Part shown: piece by piece, positions 9,131-18,903 of the stretch | How the letters are laid out: each line of letters starts with the position of its first letter | Numbering within the stretch: the stretch's first letter is position 1 | Assembly (NCBI RefSeq): GCF_030732865.1 | Contig: NZ_JASHKB010000002.1 | Span: 285,382-349,381, forward strand | Direction: 5' to 3' | Length of the DNA: 64,000 nt | From: Roseitalea sp. MMSF_3546 | GTDB taxonomy: Bacteria; Pseudomonadota; Alphaproteobacteria; Rhizobiales; Rhizobiaceae | The notes under the pieces: model-generated | The model's input: only the letters and a program-made list of their open reading frames with translations | Told to the model about the DNA's origin: nothing | Databases searched by the model: none | Program-made: the position numbers and the translations under genes

Positions 9131-10045
9131 ATGCGATCGATCACCCTGATAGCGGGGCCGACGGCGAGCGGCAAGTCGCGCCATGCGCTGGCGCTCGCAG
9201 AGCGCTCGGGCGCCCATATCGTCAATGCCGATGCCATGCAGGTCTATGACGTTTTGCGCATCGTCACGGCGCGGCCCGATGGCAGGGCGCTGACGCGCGT
9301 GCCCCATCATCTTTACGGGCATGTCTCGCCTGCCGTGGCCTATTCGACCGGGCGCTGGGCGCGCGATGTCGCCGCGCTGCTGGCCGATCTGCCGGCCGAC
9401 CTGCCGCTGGTGTTCGTCGGCGGCACGGGGCTCTATTTCCGGGCGCTGACCGAGGGCCTGTCGCCGATCCCCCACGTTCCGGCCGATCTGCGCGCGAGGT
9501 GGCGGGCGACCCTGGCCGAGCGCGGCGCGCCGGCGCTGCATGCCTTGCTGGCCAGCCGCGCCCCCGGTGTCGCGGCCACGCTCGAGCCCGGCGACGGGCA
9601 GCGGATCGTGCGCGCGCTCGAGGTGCTGGAGGCGACCGGTCGATCGATCGCGCAGTGGCAAAGCCGGGCCGGGACAGCTGTGATCGACCGCGCGGCGATC
9701 GCGACGCGTCATCTGCTGCTGCCGGAGCGCTCGGAACTGCATCGGCGGATCGCCGCCCGCGCGGCGGCGATGATCGAATCGGGCGGGATCGAGGAGGTGC
9801 AGCGGCTGCGCGCCATGCGGCTCGACCCGAACCTGCCGGCCATGAAGGCGATCGGGGTGCGCGAACTGGGCTCGCTGGCCGACGGGCACATCGACAGGAC
9901 CGAAGCGCTCGCCCGGCTGACGGCGTCCACGCGTCAATATGCCAAGCGCCAGATGAGCTGGTGGCGCAATCAGGGCGGCTCGGACTGGCAGGTGGTGATG
10001 GCGGGCGAGCCGCCAACGGCGTCTTCGCCGCCCTGTCCGGGCTGA
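9131..10045 (+). CDS. miaA: tRNA dimethylallyltransferase
   Basis: Adds a dimethylallyl group to A37 of tRNAs that read UNN codons. ATG 9131 follows GGAAGGGAC. The P-loop GPTASGKS is at residues 9-16; NADAMQVYDVLRI (variant of DSMQVY), FVGGTGLYFRAL, LEPGDGQRIVRALEV and the C-terminal TRQYAKRQMSWWRNQ are all family motifs. The length of 304 residues is normal. It is divergent from serB. Confidence 0.96.
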   Translation: MRSITLIAGPTASGKSRHALALAERSGAHIVNADAMQVYDVLRIVTARPDGRALTRVPHHLYGHVSPAVAYSTGRWARDVAALLADLPADLPLVFVGGTGLYFRALTEGLSPIPHVPADLRARWRATLAERGAPALHALLASRAPGVAATLEPGDGQRIVRALEVLEATGRSIAQWQSRAGTAVIDRAAIATRHLLLPERSELHRRIAARAAAMIESGGIEEVQRLRAMRLDPNLPAMKAIGVRELGSLADGHIDRTEALARLTASTRQYAKRQMSWWRNQGGSDWQVVMAGEPPTASSPPCPG

Positions 10046-10165
10046 AGGAAAACCGCTGCGGATGGCTACCCGATCGTTGACCGGCCCGGTGCGATTTCAA
10101 CGGCCGGTGCACGCTTCCTTTACGCGGTGGTTGTAGTCCGTGATGCAGTGGTTGCAGTGAAGGGC

Positions 10166-11056
10166 ATGATGCGTCTCAGTCGTGCGGAATTGGGGATTCT
10201 GGCCTATGTTACGGCCCTTGGTGTGGCCGCGGTCGCTTCATGGTTCGTCGCGGACATCGTGAGCGGACCCTGGCCCGGCGGGCCCGGCGCCTGGACCGAT
10301 CCGGCGGGGCTGCCGGTCATCCTGTCACGCTTTGTCACGATCGTGTTGATCGCGGCGGTGTTGTTCGGCCTGGCCTGGCTCTACCCGGTCATCAGGCGCG
10401 ACGCCCATGAGCGGGGTCGGCTGGCGCGCGAGAGCCGGTCGTACATGGAGGCCGCGCTGACCGACCCGCTGACCGGTCTGCAGAACCGGCGCTACTTCGA
10501 CGACGCGCTGGGCGAGTTCATGCGCGAGTTCGGATCCATCGACCGGCCGCTGGCGATGCTGATCCTCGATATCGACCATTTCAAGCAGGTCAACGATACC
10601 TACGGGCACGATGGCGGCGATATGGTGTTGCGCGCGGTCTCGCTTTGCCTCCTGCAGCACACGCGCTATCACGACGTGCTTGCGCGGATCGGCGGTGAGG
10701 AGTTCGCCGTCATCCTGCCCAACACCGATGCGCCGGCCCTGCAACGCATCGCCGAGCGGATCCGGGCGGCGATCGCCGATCTGCCGGTCGTGCTCAAGGA
10801 GACCCGGGTGCCGATCACGGCCAGCTTCGGCATCGCCGTCTGGGACGGCGGTGAGAACGCCCAGGCGCTGATCAAGCGCGCCGACGAGAACCTGTATGCG
10901 GCAAAGAGCGGCGGCCGCAACCGGGTCGCATCCACCGGCCAGGCCAGCGAAACGGCCAGGCCCGCCGCGCCGGCCCAGCCTATTTTCGGAACCGGCTTAT
11001 CAACTCCCGGCTCGAACCGGACGGCCCGGTCCGGTCGGGCGCAGGCGGGTCGGTGA
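10166..11056 (+). CDS. GGDEF domain protein (diguanylate cyclase)
   Basis: Predicted membrane diguanylate cyclase making c-di-GMP. Two membrane helices (LGILAYVTALGVAAVASWFVA and VTIVLIAAVLFGLAWLYPVI) precede a GGDEF domain beginning DPLTGLQNRRYF, with the active-site motif GGEEF, catalytic type, in ARIGGEEFAVIL. No EAL domain and no clear RxxD inhibitory site is seen. I chose the first ATG of ATGATG at 10166; an in-frame GTG at 10127 is possible. The last 77 bases overlap the convergent HerA-type gene, which explains the low-complexity C-terminal tail. Confidence 0.87.
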   Translation: MMRLSRAELGILAYVTALGVAAVASWFVADIVSGPWPGGPGAWTDPAGLPVILSRFVTIVLIAAVLFGLAWLYPVIRRDAHERGRLARESRSYMEAALTDPLTGLQNRRYFDDALGEFMREFGSIDRPLAMLILDIDHFKQVNDTYGHDGGDMVLRAVSLCLLQHTRYHDVLARIGGEEFAVILPNTDAPALQRIAERIRAAIADLPVVLKETRVPITASFGIAVWDGGENAQALIKRADENLYAAKSGGRNRVASTGQASETARPAAPAQPIFGTGLSTPGSNRTARSGRAQAGR

Positions 11057-12920
11057 AGCGCCGGCCCGAGCGCACGTTGCGGGCCTCGGGCTGATCGGAC
11101 TGTCGACGCAAGGGACCCTCATAGGTGAAAAGGGCCTCGCGCCCACCCGCCTCGGCCGCCGGCCGAGCGGGAGCAGGGCCGTCCGCGGGCAGGGAGGGCC
11201 GCTGGTCGTCGATTGGTGCGCAGGCTTCCTCCAATTCATAGGCCGTGTCGGCCGCCTCGTTGGCGCCCGGATCGCGCATCACCTTGAGAATGGCATTAAG
11301 GTCGACCGGCTCGTCGGCGCCGCCGGTGTCGGTCGACAGGTGATTGCCGGGCAGTTCGGCCTCGCGCACCGCTTCGAACATCATGCGCATCGGCGTCGTG
11401 ACCGCCTGGCCGAAGCTGATGGCCTCGCGGTTGGCGAGCGAGGGCAGAAAGCCGATATAGGAGCGCGAGGCGCCCGAGATCGCCTTGCGCATGATTTCCT
11501 GGTCTGCATCGTTGCTCAGCCGCATGGAGAGCATGGTCGAGCATTGCGACAGGATGGTCGCATCGACCTCGCTGGGACGCTGGGTGACGATGCCCAGGCT
11601 GACGCCGTATTTGCGCCCCTCCTTGGCGATGCGGGCAATGGCGGCCCGCGTCGGCCCGAAGCCGGCATCGGGATCGGCGGGAATGTAGCGGTGCGCCTCC
11701 TCGCACAGGACCAGCGTCTTCACCCGCGCGTTCGACCAGACCGACAGGTCGAAGGCCAGCCGGCACAGCACGCTGACGACCGCGTTGACGACTTCCGAAG
11801 GCAGCCCGTTGAGCTGGAAGATGGTCACCGGGCGACCATTGGCGGGCACGCGATAGATGTGGGCAAGCACGTCGGCGAAGTTGTCCACGATCGCGCGGTT
11901 GGCGAACATGAAGTGGTAGCGCGGGTCGTGCACGATCGAGTTGATGCGGGCCGAAAGGGCCTTGAGATGGGCGCGCGCGTCGCGCTGGTCGAGTTGGCCG
12001 GCGCGCTCGTCGATCAGCGCCAGAAGATCGGCGATGCGATAGGGGATCGGCGTGTCGGCGGTCAGCGACTGCCCGCGCCGGGGCTTGCGCAGGGTGGTCG
12101 AGGCGTCACCGCGGAAGCGCTGCTTGGCCAGCGGGATCATGTCGCGCAGGATATCGACCTCTTCGGGATCGGGCCGGCGGCCGCGGAAGAGCACCTCCAC
12201 GAATTCCTCGAGCCGGAAGATCCAGAATGGCAGGTCCAGGGAGGTGTCGCTGATCGTCTCGGAAATGTCGGGGAAGGCGGAGGCGAACTCGTTGTGCGGA
12301 TCGAGAAGCAATATGCCCAGATCCGGGCGCGTCCTGACGATCTTGCGCACCAGAAGGCACACCGCCGTCGACTTGCCGACGCCGGTCGTGCCGACCACGG
12401 CGAAGTGGCGTGAGATGAGCTGGTCGATCGACAGCATGGCCGGCACGTCGCGGTTCTGCGACAGTTCGCCAAGGCTGACGGCGGTCTTGTCGGTATTGGC
12501 GAAGATGGCCTTGAGATCGTCGCTGCGGATGCGGTGGGCGATCGCGCCAAGATGCGGATAGGCCGACAGCCCGCCAAGAAAGACAGGCTTGCCGGCCGCA
12601 TCATCGCGGATCTCGCCGACAAGTTCGACATGCACGTGCAGGCGGTTGGGCCCGTCGTTGGACCAGTCGCCGTCGGGCGTGTCGATCCTGTAGAGCATGC
12701 CCACCGTGCGCAGCGACTGCGAACGGATGGTGATCAGCGTGCCGACCGCCCAGTAGTCGGCGCTCAGCGAATCGTCCGGCGGCATGACGGCGCTGATCAC
12801 CGCGCGGGTGCCGTCGCACTCGATGACGTGGCCCTGGGTCCGGTTGCGACGCAGCGTCCGCGGATCGGTTCCCTCCGTTCCGCTCGTCTGGGCCGGACCG
12901 GGGCTGGTGTCGCGGTACAT
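10980..12920 (-). CDS. HerA-type ATPase (DUF87 / helicase HerA central domain)
   Basis: A 646-residue FtsK/HerA-superfamily ATPase. The N-terminal ~165 residues form a HerA-like beta domain. Walker A is VVGTTGVGKSTAV and Walker B is LVLCEEAHRYIP; a later IVTQRPSEVD motif fits the sensor region. HerA proteins act as hexameric DNA motors, often with a NurA nuclease in archaea; no NurA partner is seen here, so the role (DNA repair, or defence as with Sir2-HerA) is open. The C-terminal ~100 residues are disordered and overlap the GGDEF gene on the other strand. Confidence 0.85.
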   Translation of the reverse strand: MYRDTSPGPAQTSGTEGTDPRTLRRNRTQGHVIECDGTRAVISAVMPPDDSLSADYWAVGTLITIRSQSLRTVGMLYRIDTPDGDWSNDGPNRLHVHVELVGEIRDDAAGKPVFLGGLSAYPHLGAIAHRIRSDDLKAIFANTDKTAVSLGELSQNRDVPAMLSIDQLISRHFAVVGTTGVGKSTAVCLLVRKIVRTRPDLGILLLDPHNEFASAFPDISETISDTSLDLPFWIFRLEEFVEVLFRGRRPDPEEVDILRDMIPLAKQRFRGDASTTLRKPRRGQSLTADTPIPYRIADLLALIDERAGQLDQRDARAHLKALSARINSIVHDPRYHFMFANRAIVDNFADVLAHIYRVPANGRPVTIFQLNGLPSEVVNAVVSVLCRLAFDLSVWSNARVKTLVLCEEAHRYIPADPDAGFGPTRAAIARIAKEGRKYGVSLGIVTQRPSEVDATILSQCSTMLSMRLSNDADQEIMRKAISGASRSYIGFLPSLANREAISFGQAVTTPMRMMFEAVREAELPGNHLSTDTGGADEPVDLNAILKVMRDPGANEAADTAYELEEACAPIDDQRPSLPADGPAPARPAAEAGGREALFTYEGPLRRQSDQPEARNVRSGRRFTDPPAPDRTGPSGSSRELISRFRK

Positions 12921-13005
12921 GAGAGCCGATCCCTTTTTAGCCGGGTGAGGCTACCCGCACGCGGTTAAGGAATGGCTACGCGATACGGTTACCGGCGCAG
13001 GACGG

Positions 13006-13033
13006 TTGACCGGGCGCGGCGACATGCTAAATA
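13006..13033 (+). promoter_or_regulatory. Promoter of the ilvB leader
   Basis: TTGACC (13006-13011), 16 bases, then TAAATA (13028-13033). The expected transcript start is about 13040, the A of the leader-peptide ATG. The mRNA would therefore be leaderless, as known for the S. meliloti trp leader. Confidence 0.6.
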
Positions 13034-13039
13034 CGGCTC

Positions 13040-13090
13040 ATGATCTCGATGTCGCTTATCGTAGGACCGCGCATGGGCAAGGTGGCGTAG
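13040..13090 (+). CDS. ilvB leader peptide (attenuation), 16 aa
   Basis: ATG ATC TCG ATG TCG CTT ATC GTA GGA and onward encode MISMSLIVGPRMGKVA, then TAG. The peptide has the block Leu-Ile-Val, plus an extra Ile and Val, the amino acids made by the downstream pathway. Slow translation at these codons would change RNA folding and allow transcription past the terminator at 13124-13147. A hairpin GGTGGC/GCCACC (13081-13095) overlaps the stop codon and may act as the pause or anti-antiterminator element. No ribosome binding site is seen, consistent with a leaderless start. Confidence 0.72.
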   Translation: MISMSLIVGPRMGKVA

Positions 13091-13123
13091 CCACCGGGCG
13101 AGACCACCCATGCGCGTTCGACC

Positions 13124-13147
13124 AAGGCTCCCCAGGGGGCCTTTTTT
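13124..13147 (+). terminator. Attenuator terminator upstream of ilvB
   Basis: AAGGCTCCCC pairs with GGGGGCCTT across a tiny loop and is followed by six T. It is a strong intrinsic terminator lying between the leader peptide and ilvB, so it must be conditional. Confidence 0.82.
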
Positions 13148-13217
13148 GTTGCCTTAATCACGATCGATTGTATGACAACGTCCCCAAGGGACGCCCAGCC
13201 GAGACGGGAACAGTGAC

Positions 13218-15017
<1,800 letters not shown>

Positions 15018-15038
15018 TCCCGCCTTTCGGCACGAGCC

Positions 15039-15959
15039 ATGAACCGGCCGGCGCCGGGGCCGGCCGACTATGCACTTCTGGGCACGCTGTCGCTGATCTG
15101 GGGCAGTGCGTTCCTGTTATCGAAGATCGCGGTCGCCGATTTCGACCCGCTTACGCTGACCGCGCTGCGCCAGGCGATCGCGTTCGGGTGCTTTGTTGCG
15201 GTCGCTTTCGTCATCGGCACGCGATGGTTCCGTCCCAGCATGGGCGAGCATGTCCTGATCGCCGCCTGCGCGTTGACCGGTACGGTGGTCCCGTTCACCG
15301 CGATCAACTGGGGCGTTGCCGTGGTCGACAGCGGGCTGGCGGCGATCCTGATGGGTCTTATGCCGCTTGTGGTCATCGTGCTGGCGCATTTCGCGACGCC
15401 CGACGAGAAGCTCAGCGGACCGAAGGTTTTCGGTGTGCTGCTTGGCCTTGTGGGTCTTGCAATCCTGTTCTGGCCGGCGCTGCGCGACGGGCTGGGCCGC
15501 GATGTCTGGCGGCAACTGGCGCTTCTGGGCGCGGCGACCAGCTATGGCGTCAACGCGCTTTTGGTCAAGCGGTTGGTGCATCGGCCGCCGATCGCCTTCT
15601 TCGTCATGCTCACATGCTGGTCGGTGCTGTTTTCGGCGGTGCTTGCCTTCATCGTCGAGGCGCCGTTCTCCGCTTCGCCATCGCGCGATTCGCTTGCCGC
15701 GCTGGCCGCGCTGGGCGTCATGCCCACGGCCGGCGGGGCCTTCCTGATGTTCGCGCTCATCGAGCGCCAGGGTGCATCGTTCTTCGGGCAGATCAACCTG
15801 CTGGTGCCGGTGGCGGGCTTTATCATCGGCGTGGGGCTCGCGGGCGAGCGGCCGGGGTTCGGCGCCGTCTTGGCGCTTGGCTGCATCGTGGCGGGCCTTG
15901 TCGTCGCGCGCATCGGCGCGGGGCGCGCGGGCCGGGTGCCGGTCGCACCGCAGCAATGA
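15039..15959 (+). CDS. DMT family permease (two EamA domains)
   Basis: A 306-residue inner-membrane protein with about ten hydrophobic helices arranged as two EamA repeats. The first starts YALLGTLSLIWGSAFLLSK. Drug/metabolite exporters of this type move amino acids or metabolites, but the substrate cannot be read from sequence. It lies 21 bases after ilvB on the same strand and may be co-transcribed. A terminator-like hairpin follows. Confidence 0.88.
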   Translation: MNRPAPGPADYALLGTLSLIWGSAFLLSKIAVADFDPLTLTALRQAIAFGCFVAVAFVIGTRWFRPSMGEHVLIAACALTGTVVPFTAINWGVAVVDSGLAAILMGLMPLVVIVLAHFATPDEKLSGPKVFGVLLGLVGLAILFWPALRDGLGRDVWRQLALLGAATSYGVNALLVKRLVHRPPIAFFVMLTCWSVLFSAVLAFIVEAPFSASPSRDSLAALAALGVMPTAGGAFLMFALIERQGASFFGQINLLVPVAGFIIGVGLAGERPGFGAVLALGCIVAGLVVARIGAGRAGRVPVAPQQ

Positions 15960-15962
15960 AAA

Positions 15963-15987
15963 CGCCCGGCAGCCATGCCGCCGGGCG
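15963..15987 (-). terminator. Intrinsic terminator between convergent genes
   Basis: CGCCCGGC and GCCGGGCG form an 8-bp stem with a 9-base loop. On the minus strand it is followed by TTTTC, so it best serves the minus-strand transcript ending at 16011. It may also slow transcription from the EamA gene. Confidence 0.65.
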
Positions 15988-16010
15988 CTTGCGATCACGG
16001 CTGAACGCCG

Positions 16011-16472
16011 TCAGTTGTTGACGGCCGAACTGAGCGTGAAGTCCTCACCATCGGCACGGATTTCGACCTCGACCGGCCGGCCCGAGCGCAGGACGGCGTC
16101 GAACTCGTAGTAGACATCGAAGTCCTCGCGCAGGCTGCGCTCGACCGACGACACCCGCAGGCCGCTGATCTCCTCGCCGATATCGCGGCGCAGGTCGCGC
16201 GGGACGGCGCGCAGCGGAATGCGCTCCCTGATCTCGGTGATCGAACCGTCGGCGGTCATGTAGACGGCGGTCGGCCAGTTGGTGAACCGGTTGCGGCCGG
16301 CAAAGACAAAGGCGCTGTCGGCTTCCTGCGTGCGCCGCCACCCGGTAAAGCGCACATAGGGCATGACGGCCTGGGCGAGCGCGAAGGCCCGGCGCGCCTG
16401 CTGGCGCTGATCGGCCTGCGCGTCCTCGCCCTGCTGCGCATCGGCCGTCTGCTCACCGTTATCGGCGGCCAT
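16011..16472 (-). CDS. Conserved-looking domain, 3' part of an interrupted gene
   Basis: From ATG 16472 this frame gives 153 residues: a Gln/Ala/Asp-rich linker, then a compact domain (VMPYVRFTGWRRTQEADSAFVFAGR to the end LSSAVNN) that I cannot name. The frame has no stop upstream until the TAA at 16664-16662, and those 63 codons keep the G/C-ending codon pattern of coding sequence. It is therefore probably the C-terminal half of the exported protein encoded at 16662-17366. GAGGA four bases before ATG 16472 might allow separate initiation. Confidence 0.55.
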   Translation of the reverse strand: MAADNGEQTADAQQGEDAQADQRQQARRAFALAQAVMPYVRFTGWRRTQEADSAFVFAGRNRFTNWPTAVYMTADGSITEIRERIPLRAVPRDLRRDIGEEISGLRVSSVERSLREDFDVYYEFDAVLRSGRPVEVEIRADGEDFTLSSAVNN

Positions 16473-16661
16473 GGCGTCCTCGCCGGCATCGTCGGGCGCC
16501 AGTCCGGTCTGGCTTCGCTCGGCTGGAATGGGCTCGTCATCCGGTTCGGCCCTTGCCGGGTCCTTGGCGGCGGTCTGCTGGCCGTTCCCGGGGTCCTCGA
16601 GCTGTCGGTCGCCCTCGGCCTTGGCGGCGTCGGCGGGATCGATCGTCTCGTCGAAATCGTC

Positions 16662-17366
16662 TTAGGTCTCGGCAATGGCGCCTTCGCTCATGTCGGTTTC
16701 GCCATCGGCCCGGTCGGCCCTCTCGCGCTCCTCCTGCTCGTCGTAGATGGGCTCGTAACGTTCGGCGATGGTGCCTTCGGCGACTTCGGTGTCACCGGCG
16801 CCCGGCGCCGTCATCACCGCGTCGGGATCCTCGGCGCCGCCATCGAGGGGCTGGTAGCGGCTTGCCACCGTGCCTTCGGAAGCCTGCATGTCGATGTCGC
16901 GATTGGTGCCTTCGGCCGCGGCGGCCTGCTGCGTGTCGGCCTGGTCGATCTCACCCTGCTCGGTCGCCTCGCGGACCTGCTCGGTGGGATCGTCCATTGC
17001 GTCGAGCGGTTCGAACTCGTCCATCATCGCGTCGGCCGACACAGTCGCGTCCGTCTCGGCATTGTAGTCCGGCACGTCCTGGGGGATCGTCTCGCCCGGC
17101 TGGACGCCGGCATCCTCGCGCAGCGAGGTCTGCTGCCCGTTGCCATCGCCCGCCTCGGCCAGGATGTCCCGGCAGACATTGATGATGGTCGCGGTGTTCG
17201 ATCCGTTCTGCATCTGGCCGGTTTCGACCTGCGCGCCGCCGCGGTCCATGATGTCGCGACATGCGTCGCGCACCATCTGACCGGTGTCGGTCTGCTGGGC
17301 GGTGGCGGTTCGGGCCACGAGGGTCAGCGCCATGACGCTGGCGGTCGTCCTGAGTGCCTTGCGCAT
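16662..17366 (-). CDS. Exported acidic protein, possibly truncated by in-frame TAA
   Basis: 234 residues from ATG 17366, behind an excellent ribosome binding site (GGAGGAGACG). A signal peptide (MRKALRTTASVMALTLVART, cleavage near ATAQ) is followed by two CRDI segments (about residues 38 and 64) and a long Asp/Glu/Gln-rich region with imperfect repeats of EGT(V/I)A-RY-P. No family is recognised. The stop TAA at 16664-16662 falls inside a frame that remains coding to 16011, so the intact gene was probably about 450 codons. It is divergent from ilvN. Confidence 0.65.
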   Translation of the reverse strand: MRKALRTTASVMALTLVARTATAQQTDTGQMVRDACRDIMDRGGAQVETGQMQNGSNTATIINVCRDILAEAGDGNGQQTSLREDAGVQPGETIPQDVPDYNAETDATVSADAMMDEFEPLDAMDDPTEQVREATEQGEIDQADTQQAAAAEGTNRDIDMQASEGTVASRYQPLDGGAEDPDAVMTAPGAGDTEVAEGTIAERYEPIYDEQEERERADRADGETDMSEGAIAET

Positions 17367-17547
17367 CGTCTCCTCCGATGAATTCCTGCTGGCGGAGCCT
17401 GGCTCCGGCTTTCCAAGGGGCGCGTTCCTGCCCCTCTTGGCGGGTAATTCGCGAAACGGGCAAAGGTTCAGCGCCAGTTGACCGGGCCGACTTGAACGCC
17501 CGGCCAATCCCTGCCAATGAACGGCTTTGACGCATCGGACCGCAGCA

Positions 17548-18120
17548 ATGGCAAATTCGCAGACAGCGCCGGCCTCGGCCTATTTCATCACCCGCGACAC
17601 CCAGGCTCCCGAACGGCACACCCTGTCGGTGCTGGTCGACAACGAGCCGGGCGTGCTGGCGCGGGTGATCGGGCTGTTTTCGGGGCGCGGCTACAATATC
17701 GAGAGCCTGACCGTCTCGGAGACCGAGCACGAAAAGCACCTTTCGCGCATCACCATCGTCACCAGCGGCACGGCGCAGGTGCTCGAACAGATCCGCAACC
17801 AGCTCGAACGCATGGTGCCCGTGCACCGGGTGACGGACCTGACCGTGATCGCCCATCACGAGGGCTACGAGAAACCGCTCGAGCGCGAACTGGCCATGGT
17901 CAAGGTGCGCGGCACGGGCGAGAACCGGCTCGAGGCGCTGCGGCTGGCCGACGCCTTCAAGGCCAATGTGATCGACGCCAATGTCGACCATTTCGTCTTC
18001 GAGTTGACCGGGCGGACCAACAAGGTCGAGCAGTTCATCGCCATCATGGCGCCGCTCGGCATCGTCGAGGTGTGCCGGACGGGCGTGGCCGCCATGCGGC
18101 GCGGACCCGAGGCGATGTAG
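17548..18120 (+). CDS. ilvN: Acetolactate synthase, small (regulatory) subunit
   Basis: Binds IlvB, activates it and confers valine feedback inhibition (also called ilvH). 190 residues from ATG 17548 (MANSQTAPASAYFITR); an in-frame TTG at 17527 is possible but unlikely. The N-terminal ACT domain reads HTLSVLVDNEPGVLARVIGLFSGRGYNIESLTV. The second domain ends EQFIAIMAPLGIVEVCRTG, as in the family. ilvB is upstream but separated by the DMT permease and the broken minus-strand gene. Confidence 0.96.
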   Translation: MANSQTAPASAYFITRDTQAPERHTLSVLVDNEPGVLARVIGLFSGRGYNIESLTVSETEHEKHLSRITIVTSGTAQVLEQIRNQLERMVPVHRVTDLTVIAHHEGYEKPLERELAMVKVRGTGENRLEALRLADAFKANVIDANVDHFVFELTGRTNKVEQFIAIMAPLGIVEVCRTGVAAMRRGPEAM

Positions 18121-18138
18121 GGCGCCGCGCGTGATGCC

Positions 18139-18852
18139 GTGATCGAAGCCTTCAAGGACGCCTTTCGCCAGCGCCAGGACCGCTGGCGCGAGGGCTGGAT
18201 GCGCGACCTTTCGCTGCCGGCCAATCGCTTCAGTGCGCATTTCGACATGATGATGTTCGATCATGGCGTGCTGCGGCTCGGCTGGCGCAATCTGCACGAG
18301 TTCGCGCCGGGCGTGTGGCGGTCGAACCAGCCTTCGCCGGTCCAGTTCAGGGACCTTCAAAGGCGCGGCATCCGCACCGTGGTCAATCTGCGCGGACCGT
18401 CCTTGTGGGGCTCGTACGTACTCGAAAAGGAGATCTGCGCCGAACTGGGCATGCGGCTCGTCGATGCGCGCCTTTATTCGCGCATGCCGCCGACGCCCGA
18501 GGAGGTGGAGGCGCTGTTCGAGGTGTTCGAGACGGCCGAGCGGCCGCTCGTGATGCACTGCAAGTCGGGTGCCGACCGGGCCGGGCTGGGCGCCGCTCTC
18601 TATCTTCTGTGGGAGGGGCGGCCACCCGATGAGGCCGCGCGGCAGCTCTCGCTGCGCTATCTGCACATCCGGCGGGCCAAGACGGGCGTGCTCGACGCCT
18701 TCATCGCCGCCTTTGGGCGCGCGCATGCGGCGCGGGGCATCGGCTTTCGCGACTGGTTGCACACCGAATACGACAAGGGCCGGATCATGGAAGAGTTCGA
18801 TGCCAGCCGGCTGGGCAATTTCGTCGTCGAGCGGGTGCTCAACCGCGAATAG
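18139..18852 (+). CDS. Tyrosine/dual-specificity-type phosphatase
   Basis: A 237-residue cytoplasmic protein with the cysteine phosphatase signature VMHCKSGADRAGLGAALYLLW (HCxxGxxR) and a preceding GVWRSNQPSPVQFRDLQRRGIRTVVNLRG block. It is typical of bacterial DSP-like proteins; the substrate (protein, phosphoinositide or nucleotide) is unknown. The start is GTG 18139, 18 bases after ilvN, so it may be in the same transcript. Confidence 0.82.
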   Translation: MIEAFKDAFRQRQDRWREGWMRDLSLPANRFSAHFDMMMFDHGVLRLGWRNLHEFAPGVWRSNQPSPVQFRDLQRRGIRTVVNLRGPSLWGSYVLEKEICAELGMRLVDARLYSRMPPTPEEVEALFEVFETAERPLVMHCKSGADRAGLGAALYLLWEGRPPDEAARQLSLRYLHIRRAKTGVLDAFIAAFGRAHAARGIGFRDWLHTEYDKGRIMEEFDASRLGNFVVERVLNRE

Positions 18853-18903
18853 CGGCGGCCGCAATCTATGGCGCGCAGCGCTCGAATCCCGTAGACCCTG
18901 CCC

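Noticed and set aside
16662..16664. Selenocysteine or pyrrolysine decoding at the in-frame stop
   Set aside because: The codon is TAA, not TGA or TAG, so recoding of these types does not apply.
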